42,730 bases of DNA, taken from the NCBI GenBank assembly GCA_009779135.1, contig WREW01000009.1:1-42730 (forward strand). Direction: 5' to 3'. A program made the position numbers and the translations under genes. Position 1 is the stretch's first letter. Each line of letters begins with the position of its first letter. This DNA is from Alphaproteobacteria bacterium (GTDB lineage: Bacteria > Pseudomonadota > Alphaproteobacteria > UBA9219). Below, piece after piece: positions 15,828 through 23,895 of this stretch. The notes beneath the pieces were generated by a model. That model was not told where the DNA came from. It was given only the letters and a program-made list of their open reading frames with translations, and did no database searches.

Positions 15828-16615
15828 CCATTCACCCCTCCGCCGTCATTGACCCCAAAGCCGAGCTTGGCGCTGATGTCACCATCGGCCCTTATTGCGT
15901 CATCGGCTCGCATGTCCGTCTTGGTGATCGCGTTCATCTTGTGGCGCATGTGGCCATAGATGGCCGCACAAATATCGGCGCGGGAACGCAAATCTATCCT
16001 TTTGCCTGCCTTGGGCATCGCCCGCAGGATTTGAAATATCATGATGAACCTTCAACGCTTGAGATCGGCGAAAACAACCAGATCCGCGAATATGTGACCA
16101 TGAACCCGGGCACCGAAGGCGGCGGCATGGTGACAAAAGTCGGCAATAACGGCCTTTTCATGATCGGCGTGCATGTGGCGCATGATTGCCATGTCGGCAA
16201 CAATGTCATCATGTCCAACAACGCGACTTTGGCCGGCCATGTGCATGTTGAAGATTACGCGATCATCGGCGGCCTTTCCGCTGTCCATCAATTTGTGCGC
16301 ATCGGCGCGCACGCCATGATCGGCGGCATGACGGGCGTGGGGCGCGATGTGATCCCTTATGGGATTGTGCGAAGCGGGGAAGGCCACCTTGCAGGCCTGA
16401 ACATTATCGGCCTTGAGCGAAGAGGTTTTGACCGCAAGGAAATCCATGCCCTGCGCGCGGCCTATAAGATGCTTTTCGGCGTTAGCGAAGGCACCATCAT
16501 GGAACGTCTGAATGGCGTTGAGAGCAATTTCAAGGAAAGCAGCCTCGTCATGGATGTGGTTGCCTTTCTCCGCGCGCGTGACGCGCGCCCCATCTGTCAG
16601 CCTTTGGAAGATTGA
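15824..16615 (+). CDS. lpxA: Acyl-ACP--UDP-N-acetylglucosamine O-acyltransferase LpxA
   Basis: LpxA adds a 3-hydroxyacyl chain to UDP-GlcNAc, the first step of lipid A synthesis, in the cytoplasm. The 263-residue protein consists of hexapeptide repeats forming a left-handed beta helix ([22 protein letters not shown] onward in six-residue rungs), then a C-terminal helical domain from about 190. The catalytic His lies in [13 protein letters not shown], and [13 protein letters not shown] is a typical rung. Acyl-chain length cannot be judged by eye. It overlaps fabZ by four bases and is followed by lpxI after seven. Confidence 0.97.
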   Translation: MTIHPSAVIDPKAELGADVTIGPYCVIGSHVRLGDRVHLVAHVAIDGRTNIGAGTQIYPFACLGHRPQDLKYHDEPSTLEIGENNQIREYVTMNPGTEGGGMVTKVGNNGLFMIGVHVAHDCHVGNNVIMSNNATLAGHVHVEDYAIIGGLSAVHQFVRIGAHAMIGGMTGVGRDVIPYGIVRSGEGHLAGLNIIGLERRGFDRKEIHALRAAYKMLFGVSEGTIMERLNGVESNFKESSLVMDVVAFLRARDARPICQPLED

Positions 16616-16622
16616 GAGAGAA

Positions 16623-17429
16623 ATGGGAAAGCTCGGCATTCTGGCGGGAGGAGGTAGAGCCCCTCATCAGCTTGTTAAAACCTGTCGTGATATGGGCCGT
16701 TCTTTTTTCGTCTTTGGTCTGGAAAGCCATGTTGATGAAGATCTGGCCACAGATGCGATCATCCCTTTGGGCAAGACGCAGATCTTCAAGGATATCTGCG
16801 CGCGCGAAAATATCACGGAAATTATTATGCTCGGGCGCGTGCGCCGTCCCAGCGTGGCAGAGCTTCAACCTGATCTTTTGGGCCTCAAGCTTCTGGCGAA
16901 AATCGGCCTCAATATGTTCGGCGATGACGGCCTTTTGCGCGCGCTGAGCGATGGTATAGAAAAAGAATGTCAGGTCAAAGTCATCAGCGCGGCGGATGTG
17001 TTTAAAGATTTTCTAACGCCCGAAGGTATTTTGACAAAGGCCGCACCTGACGCGCAAGCCCAAGAAGACATAACCCGCGCCATCGAAATCGCGCAAACTT
17101 TGGGAAAACTTGACATAGGTCAGGCCGTGATTGTGCAACAAGGCATTGTTTTGGGTGTCGAGGCCATCGAAGGCACCGACGAATTGATCGCCCGCGCTGG
17201 CATGCTCAAACGTCAAGGCGCCGGCGGCGTGCTGGTAAAACTTGCCAAACCCCAGCAGGACAATCGCTTTGATCTGCCCGCCATCGGCCCCGATACAATT
17301 CAGGGCGCAAAAAAAGCCGGTCTGGTCGGCATAGCGCTAGAGGCAGAGCGCAGTTTAATCATCGACAAACAAGCTACGCTGGAAAAAGCCGACAAAGCAG
17401 GCCTTTTTGTCATAGGCCTAAAGCTATGA
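16623..17429 (+). CDS. lpxI: UDP-2,3-diacylglucosamine pyrophosphatase LpxI (DUF1009)
   Basis: LpxI hydrolyses UDP-2,3-diacylglucosamine to lipid X, replacing LpxH in most Alphaproteobacteria. The 268-residue protein begins MGKLGILAGGGRAPHQL. It has the family elements MLGRVRRPSVAEL and, in the C-terminal domain, QAVIVQQGIVLGVEAIEGTD and GAGGVLVKLAKPQQDNRFDLP. The frame is open to 16512, but the ATG at 16623, behind GAGAGA and just after the lpxA stop, gives the proper N-terminus. The 3' end overlaps lpxB as ATGA. Position between lpxA and lpxB is the classic one. Substrate deacetylase lpxC and acyltransferase lpxD are not in the window. Confidence 0.95.
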   Translation: MGKLGILAGGGRAPHQLVKTCRDMGRSFFVFGLESHVDEDLATDAIIPLGKTQIFKDICARENITEIIMLGRVRRPSVAELQPDLLGLKLLAKIGLNMFGDDGLLRALSDGIEKECQVKVISAADVFKDFLTPEGILTKAAPDAQAQEDITRAIEIAQTLGKLDIGQAVIVQQGIVLGVEAIEGTDELIARAGMLKRQGAGGVLVKLAKPQQDNRFDLPAIGPDTIQGAKKAGLVGIALEAERSLIIDKQATLEKADKAGLFVIGLKL

Positions 17430-18568
17430 CGGATGAGAAAGCCCCCCTTTTTTTTCTTATCGCGGGCGAAGCTTCCGGCGATGCCCTCGGCGCGCCGCTT
17501 ATCAAAGCGATTCAAAAAAAGACAAACAACAAAGCGCGTTTTGTCGGTGTCGGCGGCCCACGCATGGTGCGGGCGGGCTTGACTACGCTCTTCCCCCAAT
17601 CCGATCTTGCGCATATGGGATTGTTTGAGCTGGTTAAACATCTCCCGCTTTTATTAAAACGCCTGCATCAAACCATCAAAGCGGCAAAGGCCATGAACCC
17701 TGCAGCTTTGATAAGCATTGACTCGCCCGATTTTTCTTTCCGCGTGGCGCGCGCGCTCAAGGGCAGGGGCATCCCCCTGATTCATTATGTGGCGCCGAGC
17801 GTATGGGCGTGGCGCGCGGCCCGCGCGAAAAAAGTCGCAAAGTTTCTGGATCATCTTCTGGCGCTTTTGCCGTTTGAGCCGCCTTATTTCACCAAAGAAG
17901 GCCTTGCTTGCACATTTGTCGGCCATCCTCTTATTGAAAGCGGGGCGGGGCAGGGCGATGCCAAAAAATACGGGGATGCTTTGCTTCTGACCTTTCTTGC
18001 CGGAAGCCGCAAAAGTGAGGTTTCAAGACTCCTTCCTGTTTTCAAGGAAACGGCGCAGCTTTTGAAAAAAGATTTCCCCGCGCTTGAACTTGCCATGCCG
18101 GTTGTGCCCCATCTGCGCGATATGATTGCGGATGAGGTTAAAACATGGGATCTTCCCGTCCATATTCTTGACAATGACAAAGATAAATATGACGCGATGG
18201 CCGCAAGTCGCGCGGCTTTGGCCTGTTCAGGCACGGTGTCGGTCGAACTTGCGCTTGCGCGTTTGCCAGGGATCATTGCCTATAAAACAAACCCGATGAC
18301 AATCTGGATCGCGCGACGCTTTATCAAGCTGCGCTATGTCACGCTGGTTAATATCATGCAGGATCGCCTTGTCATGCCCGAGTTTTTGCAGGAAGACTGC
18401 ACCGCAGAAAAACTCGCGCCGGCGCTGAAGAAGCTGATAGATGATGAGGCGTTGCGTCAGGAACAAATCAAAGATCTTGATCTTGTCGCCGCGTGGCTCG
18501 GAAAAGGCCAATTTATCCCGTCTGAAAAAGCCGCCGATGTGGTCATGCAGGAAGCCGGACTTCTATGA
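17426..18568 (+). CDS. lpxB: Lipid-A-disaccharide synthase LpxB
   Basis: LpxB (glycosyltransferase family 19) joins lipid X to UDP-2,3-diacylglucosamine, giving the tetra-acyl disaccharide 1-phosphate at the inner membrane. The 380-residue sequence starts with the family motif FFLIAGEASGDALGAPLI. It contains HYVAPSVWAWRAARAKK, TFLAGSRKSEVSRLLPVF and ACSGTVSVELALARLPGI. These mark the two Rossmann domains and the nucleotide-sugar site. It begins on an ATGA overlap with lpxI and closes the long plus-strand operon. Its last six bases overlap the tail of the convergent GT4 gene, leaving no room for a separate terminator. Confidence 0.97.
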   Translation: MTDEKAPLFFLIAGEASGDALGAPLIKAIQKKTNNKARFVGVGGPRMVRAGLTTLFPQSDLAHMGLFELVKHLPLLLKRLHQTIKAAKAMNPAALISIDSPDFSFRVARALKGRGIPLIHYVAPSVWAWRAARAKKVAKFLDHLLALLPFEPPYFTKEGLACTFVGHPLIESGAGQGDAKKYGDALLLTFLAGSRKSEVSRLLPVFKETAQLLKKDFPALELAMPVVPHLRDMIADEVKTWDLPVHILDNDKDKYDAMAASRAALACSGTVSVELALARLPGIIAYKTNPMTIWIARRFIKLRYVTLVNIMQDRLVMPEFLQEDCTAEKLAPALKKLIDDEALRQEQIKDLDLVAAWLGKGQFIPSEKAADVVMQEAGLL

Positions 18569-19705
18569 AGATGTTTTCAACACTTCCTCATAAAGTTTCA
18601 CCGTCTCCGCGCACATTTTTTCAATGGAGAAGTTTTCGACAACATGTTCCCGCGCGGCTTTTTCCATGGCGGCGCGCGCTTCCGGCTTCATATTCAGCGC
18701 GAAATCCAGCTTGTCCGCCAAGGCCTGCGCATTGTTCGGCGGCACCAGAAAGCCGGTCTTGCCGTCAATAACGGTCTCGCACGAGCCGCCTATATCCGTG
18801 GCCACAATAATCCGCCCCATGGCCTGCGCCTCCACGGCCACGCGCCCGAAAGGCTCCGGCTCTGTTGAGGCCGACACCATCACGTCTGACAGCATGCACA
18901 TCACAGGCATGTCCATCGCTTTTTCAATCGTAATCACGCGCCGCGAAGGCGGCAGCTGATCCAGTTCTTTTTGAACCCTGTCCATAACCTCGGCAGATCC
19001 TTTTTTGCCGAAGAACAGGCCTGTCATACCTTCATGCTTTATCAGCCCCAGCGCACGCGCCAGCACCGCGTGGCCTTTCCATCTGGAAAACCGCCCCGCC
19101 ATGGCGATAACAGGCATGTCGGCGGAAATCTGAAGCGCTTCTCTCATTTCCTTTATTTGCTCCGGCGTCACATGCGCCGGATCGAATACGGTCAGATCCG
19201 CGCCGCGATGAATACGCGCGATTTTTTCCGGCGCGACACCATATTCACTGACGAGGTGGTCTTTGACAAAATCCGATACGGCAATGACCTTGGTGCCTTG
19301 AGTCATCACGCGGTTGTAACGCTTTTTCAGCCATCGCGGCTTCAACCCGTAAAATCCGTGGAAGGTTGTGACGAAAGGAATGCCGGTTTTCTGGCTGGCC
19401 AGTTTCACAGACCATGCCGGCGCGCGCGAACGCACATGAATCAGGCTAATTTTTCTCTCCCGCATAAGATGCGCAAATCTGGCGGCATTAAGCCATATCT
19501 TGAAAGGGTTTTTTGTAGAGATCGGCAAGGTGATATGCTCCACACCCAGCTGCTGGAGTTCTTCTACCATCCGCCCGCCGGTTGACACGACAATATTGTG
19601 CACGCCGTTTTTTTGCAGGTAAGCCGCCATTTCGACCGTCCCGCGTTCCACACCGCCCATTTCCAGCGAAGGTAAAACCTGCATGATTATCTTATTTTCC
19701 AACAT
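18563..19705 (-). CDS. Glycosyltransferase family 4 protein
   Basis: A GT-B glycosyltransferase of about 380 residues. It starts with the family pattern QVLPSLEMGGVERGTVEMAAYL. The second domain has PVIAMAGRFSRWKGHAVLARAL (nucleotide-sugar binding) and the retaining-enzyme motif EPEPFGRVAVEAQAMGRIIVATDIGG. The N-terminal acceptor domain carries LIHVRSRAPAWSVKLAS. The acceptor is probably LPS core or another surface glycan, an inference from its place between lpxB and a heptosyltransferase-like gene. The start is uncertain: ATG 19705 or 19714 give typical lengths but lack a ribosome site, whereas a TTG at 19741 has GAGGG eight bases upstream. It is transcribed away from the GT9 gene. Confidence 0.9.
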   Translation of the reverse strand: MLENKIIMQVLPSLEMGGVERGTVEMAAYLQKNGVHNIVVSTGGRMVEELQQLGVEHITLPISTKNPFKIWLNAARFAHLMRERKISLIHVRSRAPAWSVKLASQKTGIPFVTTFHGFYGLKPRWLKKRYNRVMTQGTKVIAVSDFVKDHLVSEYGVAPEKIARIHRGADLTVFDPAHVTPEQIKEMREALQISADMPVIAMAGRFSRWKGHAVLARALGLIKHEGMTGLFFGKKGSAEVMDRVQKELDQLPPSRRVITIEKAMDMPVMCMLSDVMVSASTEPEPFGRVAVEAQAMGRIIVATDIGGSCETVIDGKTGFLVPPNNAQALADKLDFALNMKPEARAAMEKAAREHVVENFSIEKMCAETVKLYEEVLKTSS

Positions 19706-19777
19706 GGCCGCCATGCTACTATGTGCCGGCTGAAAAAACAACTCGCCACCCTCAAAAAAGAGTGCTACGCAAACGAA

Positions 19778-20692
19778 ATGAAAAAAGAACGCATTCTGGT
19801 TATCCGTTTAAGTGCTCTGGGCGATATTGTTATGGCTATGGACGCCATGGCGTCCATCCGCGCGCACCACCCAAAAGCGGAAATAGGGCTTTTAACCATG
19901 CCCGCCTTTGCGCCTTTTGCGCATCAGATGCCGTGGTTTGACCGCGTGATGATCGACCCGCGTCCCAATTTCACCCAAATTATAAAATGGATTAAACTTG
20001 GTAAAGAGCTCCGTGCTTTTGCACCGACCATGGTCTATGACCTGCAATGCAAACCCCGCCAGAGCATTTTATTTCACCTTCTGGGCCGCCCCGCTTGGTG
20101 CGGCACGGCCAAAGGATGCCTTTATCCGCGCCCGCTGCTGGATCAAAGAAAAATCCATGTCAAGGATGGTTATCGTCTTTTGTTGGGCGTTGCGGGCGTG
20201 CCTGTCAAAAGCGCAGATCTTGACTGGTTTGATGATCCTTTGGACGGGTTTGATCTTCCCGCGCGTTATACCTTGCTGATCGCGGGCTGCTCGCCGCAGC
20301 ATCCGCATAAACGCTGGCCGATTGAAAACTACGCCGCCTTGGCGCAAGCGCTGGCTGAAAAAGGAATCGCAAGCATTGCCATAGGTACCAAAGCGGAAAG
20401 CGCTGCCATTGATGAGCTATGCTGCCTTGTGCCTTCCATCATCAATTTAACGGACAAAACATCCCTCAAACAAATAGCCGCCCTTGCGCGCCGCGCGCAT
20501 TTTGTCATCGGCAATGACACAGGCCCCATCCATATCGCCGCCGCTGTCGGCGCAAAAACGCTGGCCCTTTTCTCAGACCGAGGCACCCCCGCCTGGTCAC
20601 ACCCCTCAGGCCCCGACGCGCAATGGCTCCAAGGCCACCCGCTTGCAAAGCTTGAGGTGAGCGAAGTGTTGAAAGTTGTGACCTGTAAATAA
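19778..20692 (+). CDS. Glycosyltransferase family 9 protein, LPS heptosyltransferase-like
   Basis: A 304-residue GT9 enzyme of the ADP-heptose:LPS heptosyltransferase type (RfaC/RfaF/RfaQ group), which extends the inner core of LPS at the inner membrane's cytoplasmic face. Hallmarks are ILVIRLSALGDIVMAMDAM at the N-terminus, VYDLQCKPRQSILFHLLGRP, and the sugar-nucleotide motif GNDTGPIHIAAAVGAKTLALF near residue 245. The frame opens at 19721, but ATG 19778 gives the normal N-terminus with a weak AAGAG site. Which heptose position it serves cannot be told. Its stop TAA lies in the left arm of the following palindrome. Confidence 0.9.
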   Translation: MKKERILVIRLSALGDIVMAMDAMASIRAHHPKAEIGLLTMPAFAPFAHQMPWFDRVMIDPRPNFTQIIKWIKLGKELRAFAPTMVYDLQCKPRQSILFHLLGRPAWCGTAKGCLYPRPLLDQRKIHVKDGYRLLLGVAGVPVKSADLDWFDDPLDGFDLPARYTLLIAGCSPQHPHKRWPIENYAALAQALAEKGIASIAIGTKAESAAIDELCCLVPSIINLTDKTSLKQIAALARRAHFVIGNDTGPIHIAAAVGAKTLALFSDRGTPAWSHPSGPDAQWLQGHPLAKLEVSEVLKVVTCK

Positions 20693-20794
20693 CCCCCCTA
20701 ACTGTCATTGCGAGGAAAGACGGCGAAGCCGGCTTGACGCGGCAATCGCGGCGATGTTGCAGGGATTGCCGCGTCGGGCCTAGGAGGGGGGTTA
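20690..20794. repeat. Large intergenic palindrome between convergent genes
   Basis: The outer arms TAACCCCCC (20690-20698) and GGGGGGTTA (20786-20794) are exact reverse complements, and their ends are the TAA stop codons of GT9 and ftsA. Inside lie a short hairpin CGGC-GAA-GCCG (20721-20731) and a 12-bp stem GACGCGGCAATC (20736-20747) with GATTGCCGCGTC (20764-20775). TGTCATTGCGAGG opens the left half, as in a widespread class of bacterial intergenic repeats. It probably also acts as a two-way terminator, though no T-tract follows. A related half-copy lies at 41887-41926. Confidence 0.75.
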
Positions 20795-22126
20795 CCCCCG
20801 CACAGAAAACATCTGGGAAAGCCGCCCCATAAGAGAAGACCCCGCGCCGTCATAGCGCCCGGGCGCGTCAATGCCCTCGGGCGCAAGGGCGGTGACCAGC
20901 AAACCGGCTGTTGTTGAAAAAGCGGGGCCAGAAGTCGCCTCCGCAAGCCCCGTTGCAGACAGGCTGCGCGGCTGCATGCGAGCTTGGCTCATGGTAGGCG
21001 GCGTGATTCGTAAAGGCCTGCCAAGCCGCACCTGCTTGTCAAGAATACGGCTTGCAAGATCACGAATCCCCGGCATCTGGCTTGTGCCGCCCGTCAGCAC
21101 CACGCGCTTGCCCGCAGTTTCGGAAAGGCCGCTTTTGTCAAGGCGCGCGCGCACCATTTCAAAAATCTCCTCAAGGCGCGGCTGAATGATTCCGATCAGA
21201 TGGGATTTCGGCAGACGATTGGCAAAGGCAGGATCTTCTTCGCCCACCTGCGGCACGTCAATAGTCTCCCGCTCATCCAAACCCGAAAGCGTGGCGTTGC
21301 CGTAAAGCGTTTTAAGCCGCTCGGCATGCGCAAAAGTCGTCGTCAGCCCGCGCGCAATGTCGTTGGAGATATGAAGTCCGCCCAAAGCAAGCCCGTCAGC
21401 ATGAATCATATGCCCGTCAAAAAAGATTCCAAGACTTGTTGTGCCGGCGCCCATATCAATCACGGTGCAGCCAAGATCCATCTCATCCAAGGCAAGACAG
21501 GAAAGGCCGCTGGCCAAAGGCGCGGCCACAAGATGCTCGACCTCAAGATGCGCGCGCGCAATGGCGGTTTCAAGCGTGCGGGCAGGGCCGAACGCCGCCG
21601 ACACCAGATGATAATCAGCCTGCAACATGCCGCCGATCATGCCCAAAGGCTCACGAATCCCGCGCTGGCCGTCAAGCGTGTAGTGAATGGGAAGCGTGTG
21701 CAAAAGCTCCAGAGTATGGCCGTCCATATCCTCGGCCGCCATGGTCTGCGCCTCGGCAACAAGACGTTCCATATCATGCGCCGTGATTTCGCGCCCATTA
21801 AGAGGGAGATCAACATTGACAGTCTGTGAAAGAAGCTGAGCGCCGGCAATATTGACGATCACGCGCTCGATTTCCTCGCCGGCCATTTGTTCAGCCGCGT
21901 CCACAGCGGAAGAAACAGCGCCGCGCAGCACTTCCATGTCCGACACAAGTCCGGCGCGCACCCCTTCGGAAAGCTGATGCCCGATGCCCACGACATGAGG
22001 CTGGCCCTCTTCATCAAGCCGCGCAATAAAGCAGGCGATCTTGCTGGTGCCTATATCAAGAGCCGCCAGCGTATCGCCCTGCGTCGAGCGCGGTTTGCCC
22101 AAAAGCCATTGTGCCAAGCGGTTCAT
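20792..22126 (-). CDS. ftsA: Cell division protein FtsA
   Basis: FtsA is the actin-like ATPase that anchors FtsZ to the membrane and recruits late division proteins. The 444-residue protein has phosphate-1 motif DIGTSKIACFIARLDEEG at the N-terminus, phosphate-2 VIDMGAGTTSLGIF, and the adenosine motif VVLTGGTSQMPGIRDLA. The SHS2-type 1C domain lies in the first third. The last ten residues (MGRLSQMFSVRG) look like the amphipathic membrane-targeting helix. It starts on a TAATG overlap with ftsQ. ftsZ, nearly always next, is missing; the gene ends in a palindrome facing a glycosyltransferase. Confidence 0.97.
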   Translation of the reverse strand: MNRLAQWLLGKPRSTQGDTLAALDIGTSKIACFIARLDEEGQPHVVGIGHQLSEGVRAGLVSDMEVLRGAVSSAVDAAEQMAGEEIERVIVNIAGAQLLSQTVNVDLPLNGREITAHDMERLVAEAQTMAAEDMDGHTLELLHTLPIHYTLDGQRGIREPLGMIGGMLQADYHLVSAAFGPARTLETAIARAHLEVEHLVAAPLASGLSCLALDEMDLGCTVIDMGAGTTSLGIFFDGHMIHADGLALGGLHISNDIARGLTTTFAHAERLKTLYGNATLSGLDERETIDVPQVGEEDPAFANRLPKSHLIGIIQPRLEEIFEMVRARLDKSGLSETAGKRVVLTGGTSQMPGIRDLASRILDKQVRLGRPLRITPPTMSQARMQPRSLSATGLAEATSGPAFSTTAGLLVTALAPEGIDAPGRYDGAGSSLMGRLSQMFSVRG

Positions 22127-22968
22127 TAGCGGCTCCCTGAAGTCGGATCTATTGTTTCAAGAGCTATTCTGTCAGGAAGACGTAAATCAATCGTTTTTAT
22201 ATCCGTCCGTTCCAATATTTTTTGCTCCTCTATAAGCTTGGCCAATGCCGCAAGCGCCCGCTCGGGCTTGTATTCGGGAAGCCGTACGACGGGCCCTTGA
22301 CGCAGGTGAAAGTTCCACCGCCGTTCACTGACCCGCACAGCCGCCTGAAGATTATGCGCAATATCGGGAAACCCTTCCAAAAGCGCAAGCAAAGCCTTGG
22401 TTTGCTCGGGCGCGGCCGTGCCGACAACAAGGGGAAGATAGGTAAACCGCGCCGGATCAGCCTGTAAAAGCTGCCGCCCCTGATCGTCAATGACGATGGT
22501 TCGCTCTTGATTCTGCCAGCGGGCCATGGGCTTGTGCTCTTGAAGAAAAACAAGAACACTGTCCGGTAAACTGCGGATAATGGTGGCATTTTCCACCCAC
22601 GGCAAAGCGATCACAGCTCCGTGAGCTGCCGCAGGGTCAAAGGCGAAAATAGGGCTGCCATCCTGTGCGTCAAGAGCGGCGAGCAAGGCTGGTTTATCCG
22701 TGTAATAAAGCCCGCGTACCAACACATTGCGGACGGAAAAGCCCATTTTTTGCGTGACGTTCAAAAAAACCTGCTGCATTTCAGCGCCGAGAGCATGCGG
22801 CCAGCGCTTATGCCAGACCCAAGACACCAAGAAAATAAAGGCCACAGCCGTCAGCACCATCAAGGCAAGCTTGCCGACCATGCTTAAACGCTTCTTGCGC
22901 TCAGGCGCGGCAAGATTTTGCTGAACCGAGCCGCGCAGGGGCGTTTTTCTTTTCTTCACGCGAGCCAT
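22126..22968 (-). CDS. ftsQ: Cell division protein FtsQ
   Basis: FtsQ is a bitopic inner-membrane protein that links early and late divisome parts. The form of 280 residues has a basic cytoplasmic tail, one membrane helix (LALMVLTAVAFIFLVSWVW) near residue 38-56, a POTRA domain starting SVRNVLVRGLYYTDKPALLAAL, and the FtsQ domain after it (PWVENATIIRSLPDSVLVFLQEHKPMARWQ region). I took ATG 22968, with GGTGG five bases upstream; a GTG at 22977 would add three residues. It starts shortly after the murB stop. ddl, often found in this gap, is absent. Confidence 0.93.
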   Translation of the reverse strand: MARVKKRKTPLRGSVQQNLAAPERKKRLSMVGKLALMVLTAVAFIFLVSWVWHKRWPHALGAEMQQVFLNVTQKMGFSVRNVLVRGLYYTDKPALLAALDAQDGSPIFAFDPAAAHGAVIALPWVENATIIRSLPDSVLVFLQEHKPMARWQNQERTIVIDDQGRQLLQADPARFTYLPLVVGTAAPEQTKALLALLEGFPDIAHNLQAAVRVSERRWNFHLRQGPVVRLPEYKPERALAALAKLIEEQKILERTDIKTIDLRLPDRIALETIDPTSGSR

Positions 22969-22983
22969 AAAAGCCACCCACCA

Positions 22984-23895
22984 TCAGGAAAGAGGTTTTC
23001 CTATCCTACGGATTTCCCAAAGCAAGTCTATGCCTGATGTTTCAAAAACGCGCCGTCTGACTTCTTCGCCCAGATCTTCAAGGTCTTGAGCGGTCGCCTG
23101 ACCCGTATTTATCATAAAATTAGCGTGCATTTTCGAGATCATCGCCCCCCTAAGCCGCAGGCCGCTGCATCCGGCCGCTTCAATCAGCTCCCAAGCTTTA
23201 TGGCCTTCGGGATTGGCAAAGGTCGATCCTGCCGTTCTTTCGTGAACGGGTTGGGATCCTTCGCGGGTCTCCTGAATCTCCCGCATTTCTTTGGCGATTT
23301 GCTCGGCATCAGCCGCTATGCCCTGCAAAGTGGCTTCAATGAAAATAAGGCCTTCCGAATCACTAAAGCGATAGGCAAAGCCCATCTGTTCCTTGCTGCG
23401 CACGATCATATTGCCGCGACGGTCAAGGGCTGTCGTATCCACCACGACATCGCTGGTTTCCCGCCCATGCGCGCCGGCATTCATGGCCAAAGCGCCCCCC
23501 AGCGTCCCGGGAATCCCGCTCATAAAGGCAAACCCGCCCAAAGCGGCGCGCTGCGCGGCCATGGCGATATTGCGATCTAAAGCCGCAGCCCCCGCAGATA
23601 TATAAGGCGTATGAACATGAATCCGCGCAAAAGGAGGCCCCAATTTGATGACCACCCCCTCAATCCCGCCGTCACGAATCAGCGTGTTGGAAGAAGCCCC
23701 CAGCAAAGTAAGCGGCACGGCGTCGTCAAGCCGCGCAAGAAAATCCGAAAGATCGTCACGATCCTCAGGCTTGAAAAGCACTTCAGCCGGCCCGCCGACC
23801 TGAAACCATGTTTGATCTTTCAGCGGCGCGTTTGCGGTGAGAGAGCCGCGCACTTTGGGCATACGTTTGAAAAGATCATCAGAGAAAGCAGCCAT
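22984..23895 (-). CDS. murB: UDP-N-acetylenolpyruvoylglucosamine reductase MurB
   Basis: MurB reduces UDP-GlcNAc-enolpyruvate to UDP-MurNAc with NADPH and bound FAD. The protein has 303 residues. FAD-domain motifs are QVGGPAEVLFKP, LLGASSNTLIRDGGIEGVVI and GIPGTLGGALAMNAGAHGRE. The substrate domain has RTAGSTFANPEGHKAWELI with the catalytic serine, and MHANFMINTGQATAQDL with the late glutamine/glutamate region. I chose ATG 23895, preceded by GGAG with spacing six; a TTG one codon upstream is less likely. Start and murC stop share one base (TGATG). Confidence 0.96.
   Translation of the reverse strand: MAAFSDDLFKRMPKVRGSLTANAPLKDQTWFQVGGPAEVLFKPEDRDDLSDFLARLDDAVPLTLLGASSNTLIRDGGIEGVVIKLGPPFARIHVHTPYISAGAAALDRNIAMAAQRAALGGFAFMSGIPGTLGGALAMNAGAHGRETSDVVVDTTALDRRGNMIVRSKEQMGFAYRFSDSEGLIFIEATLQGIAADAEQIAKEMREIQETREGSQPVHERTAGSTFANPEGHKAWELIEAAGCSGLRLRGAMISKMHANFMINTGQATAQDLEDLGEEVRRRVFETSGIDLLWEIRRIGKPLS

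Noticed and set aside
18971-19585. Plus-strand open frame of 204 codons
   Set aside because: Antisense to the GT4 gene, which has full family motifs; no ribosome site or recognisable domain.
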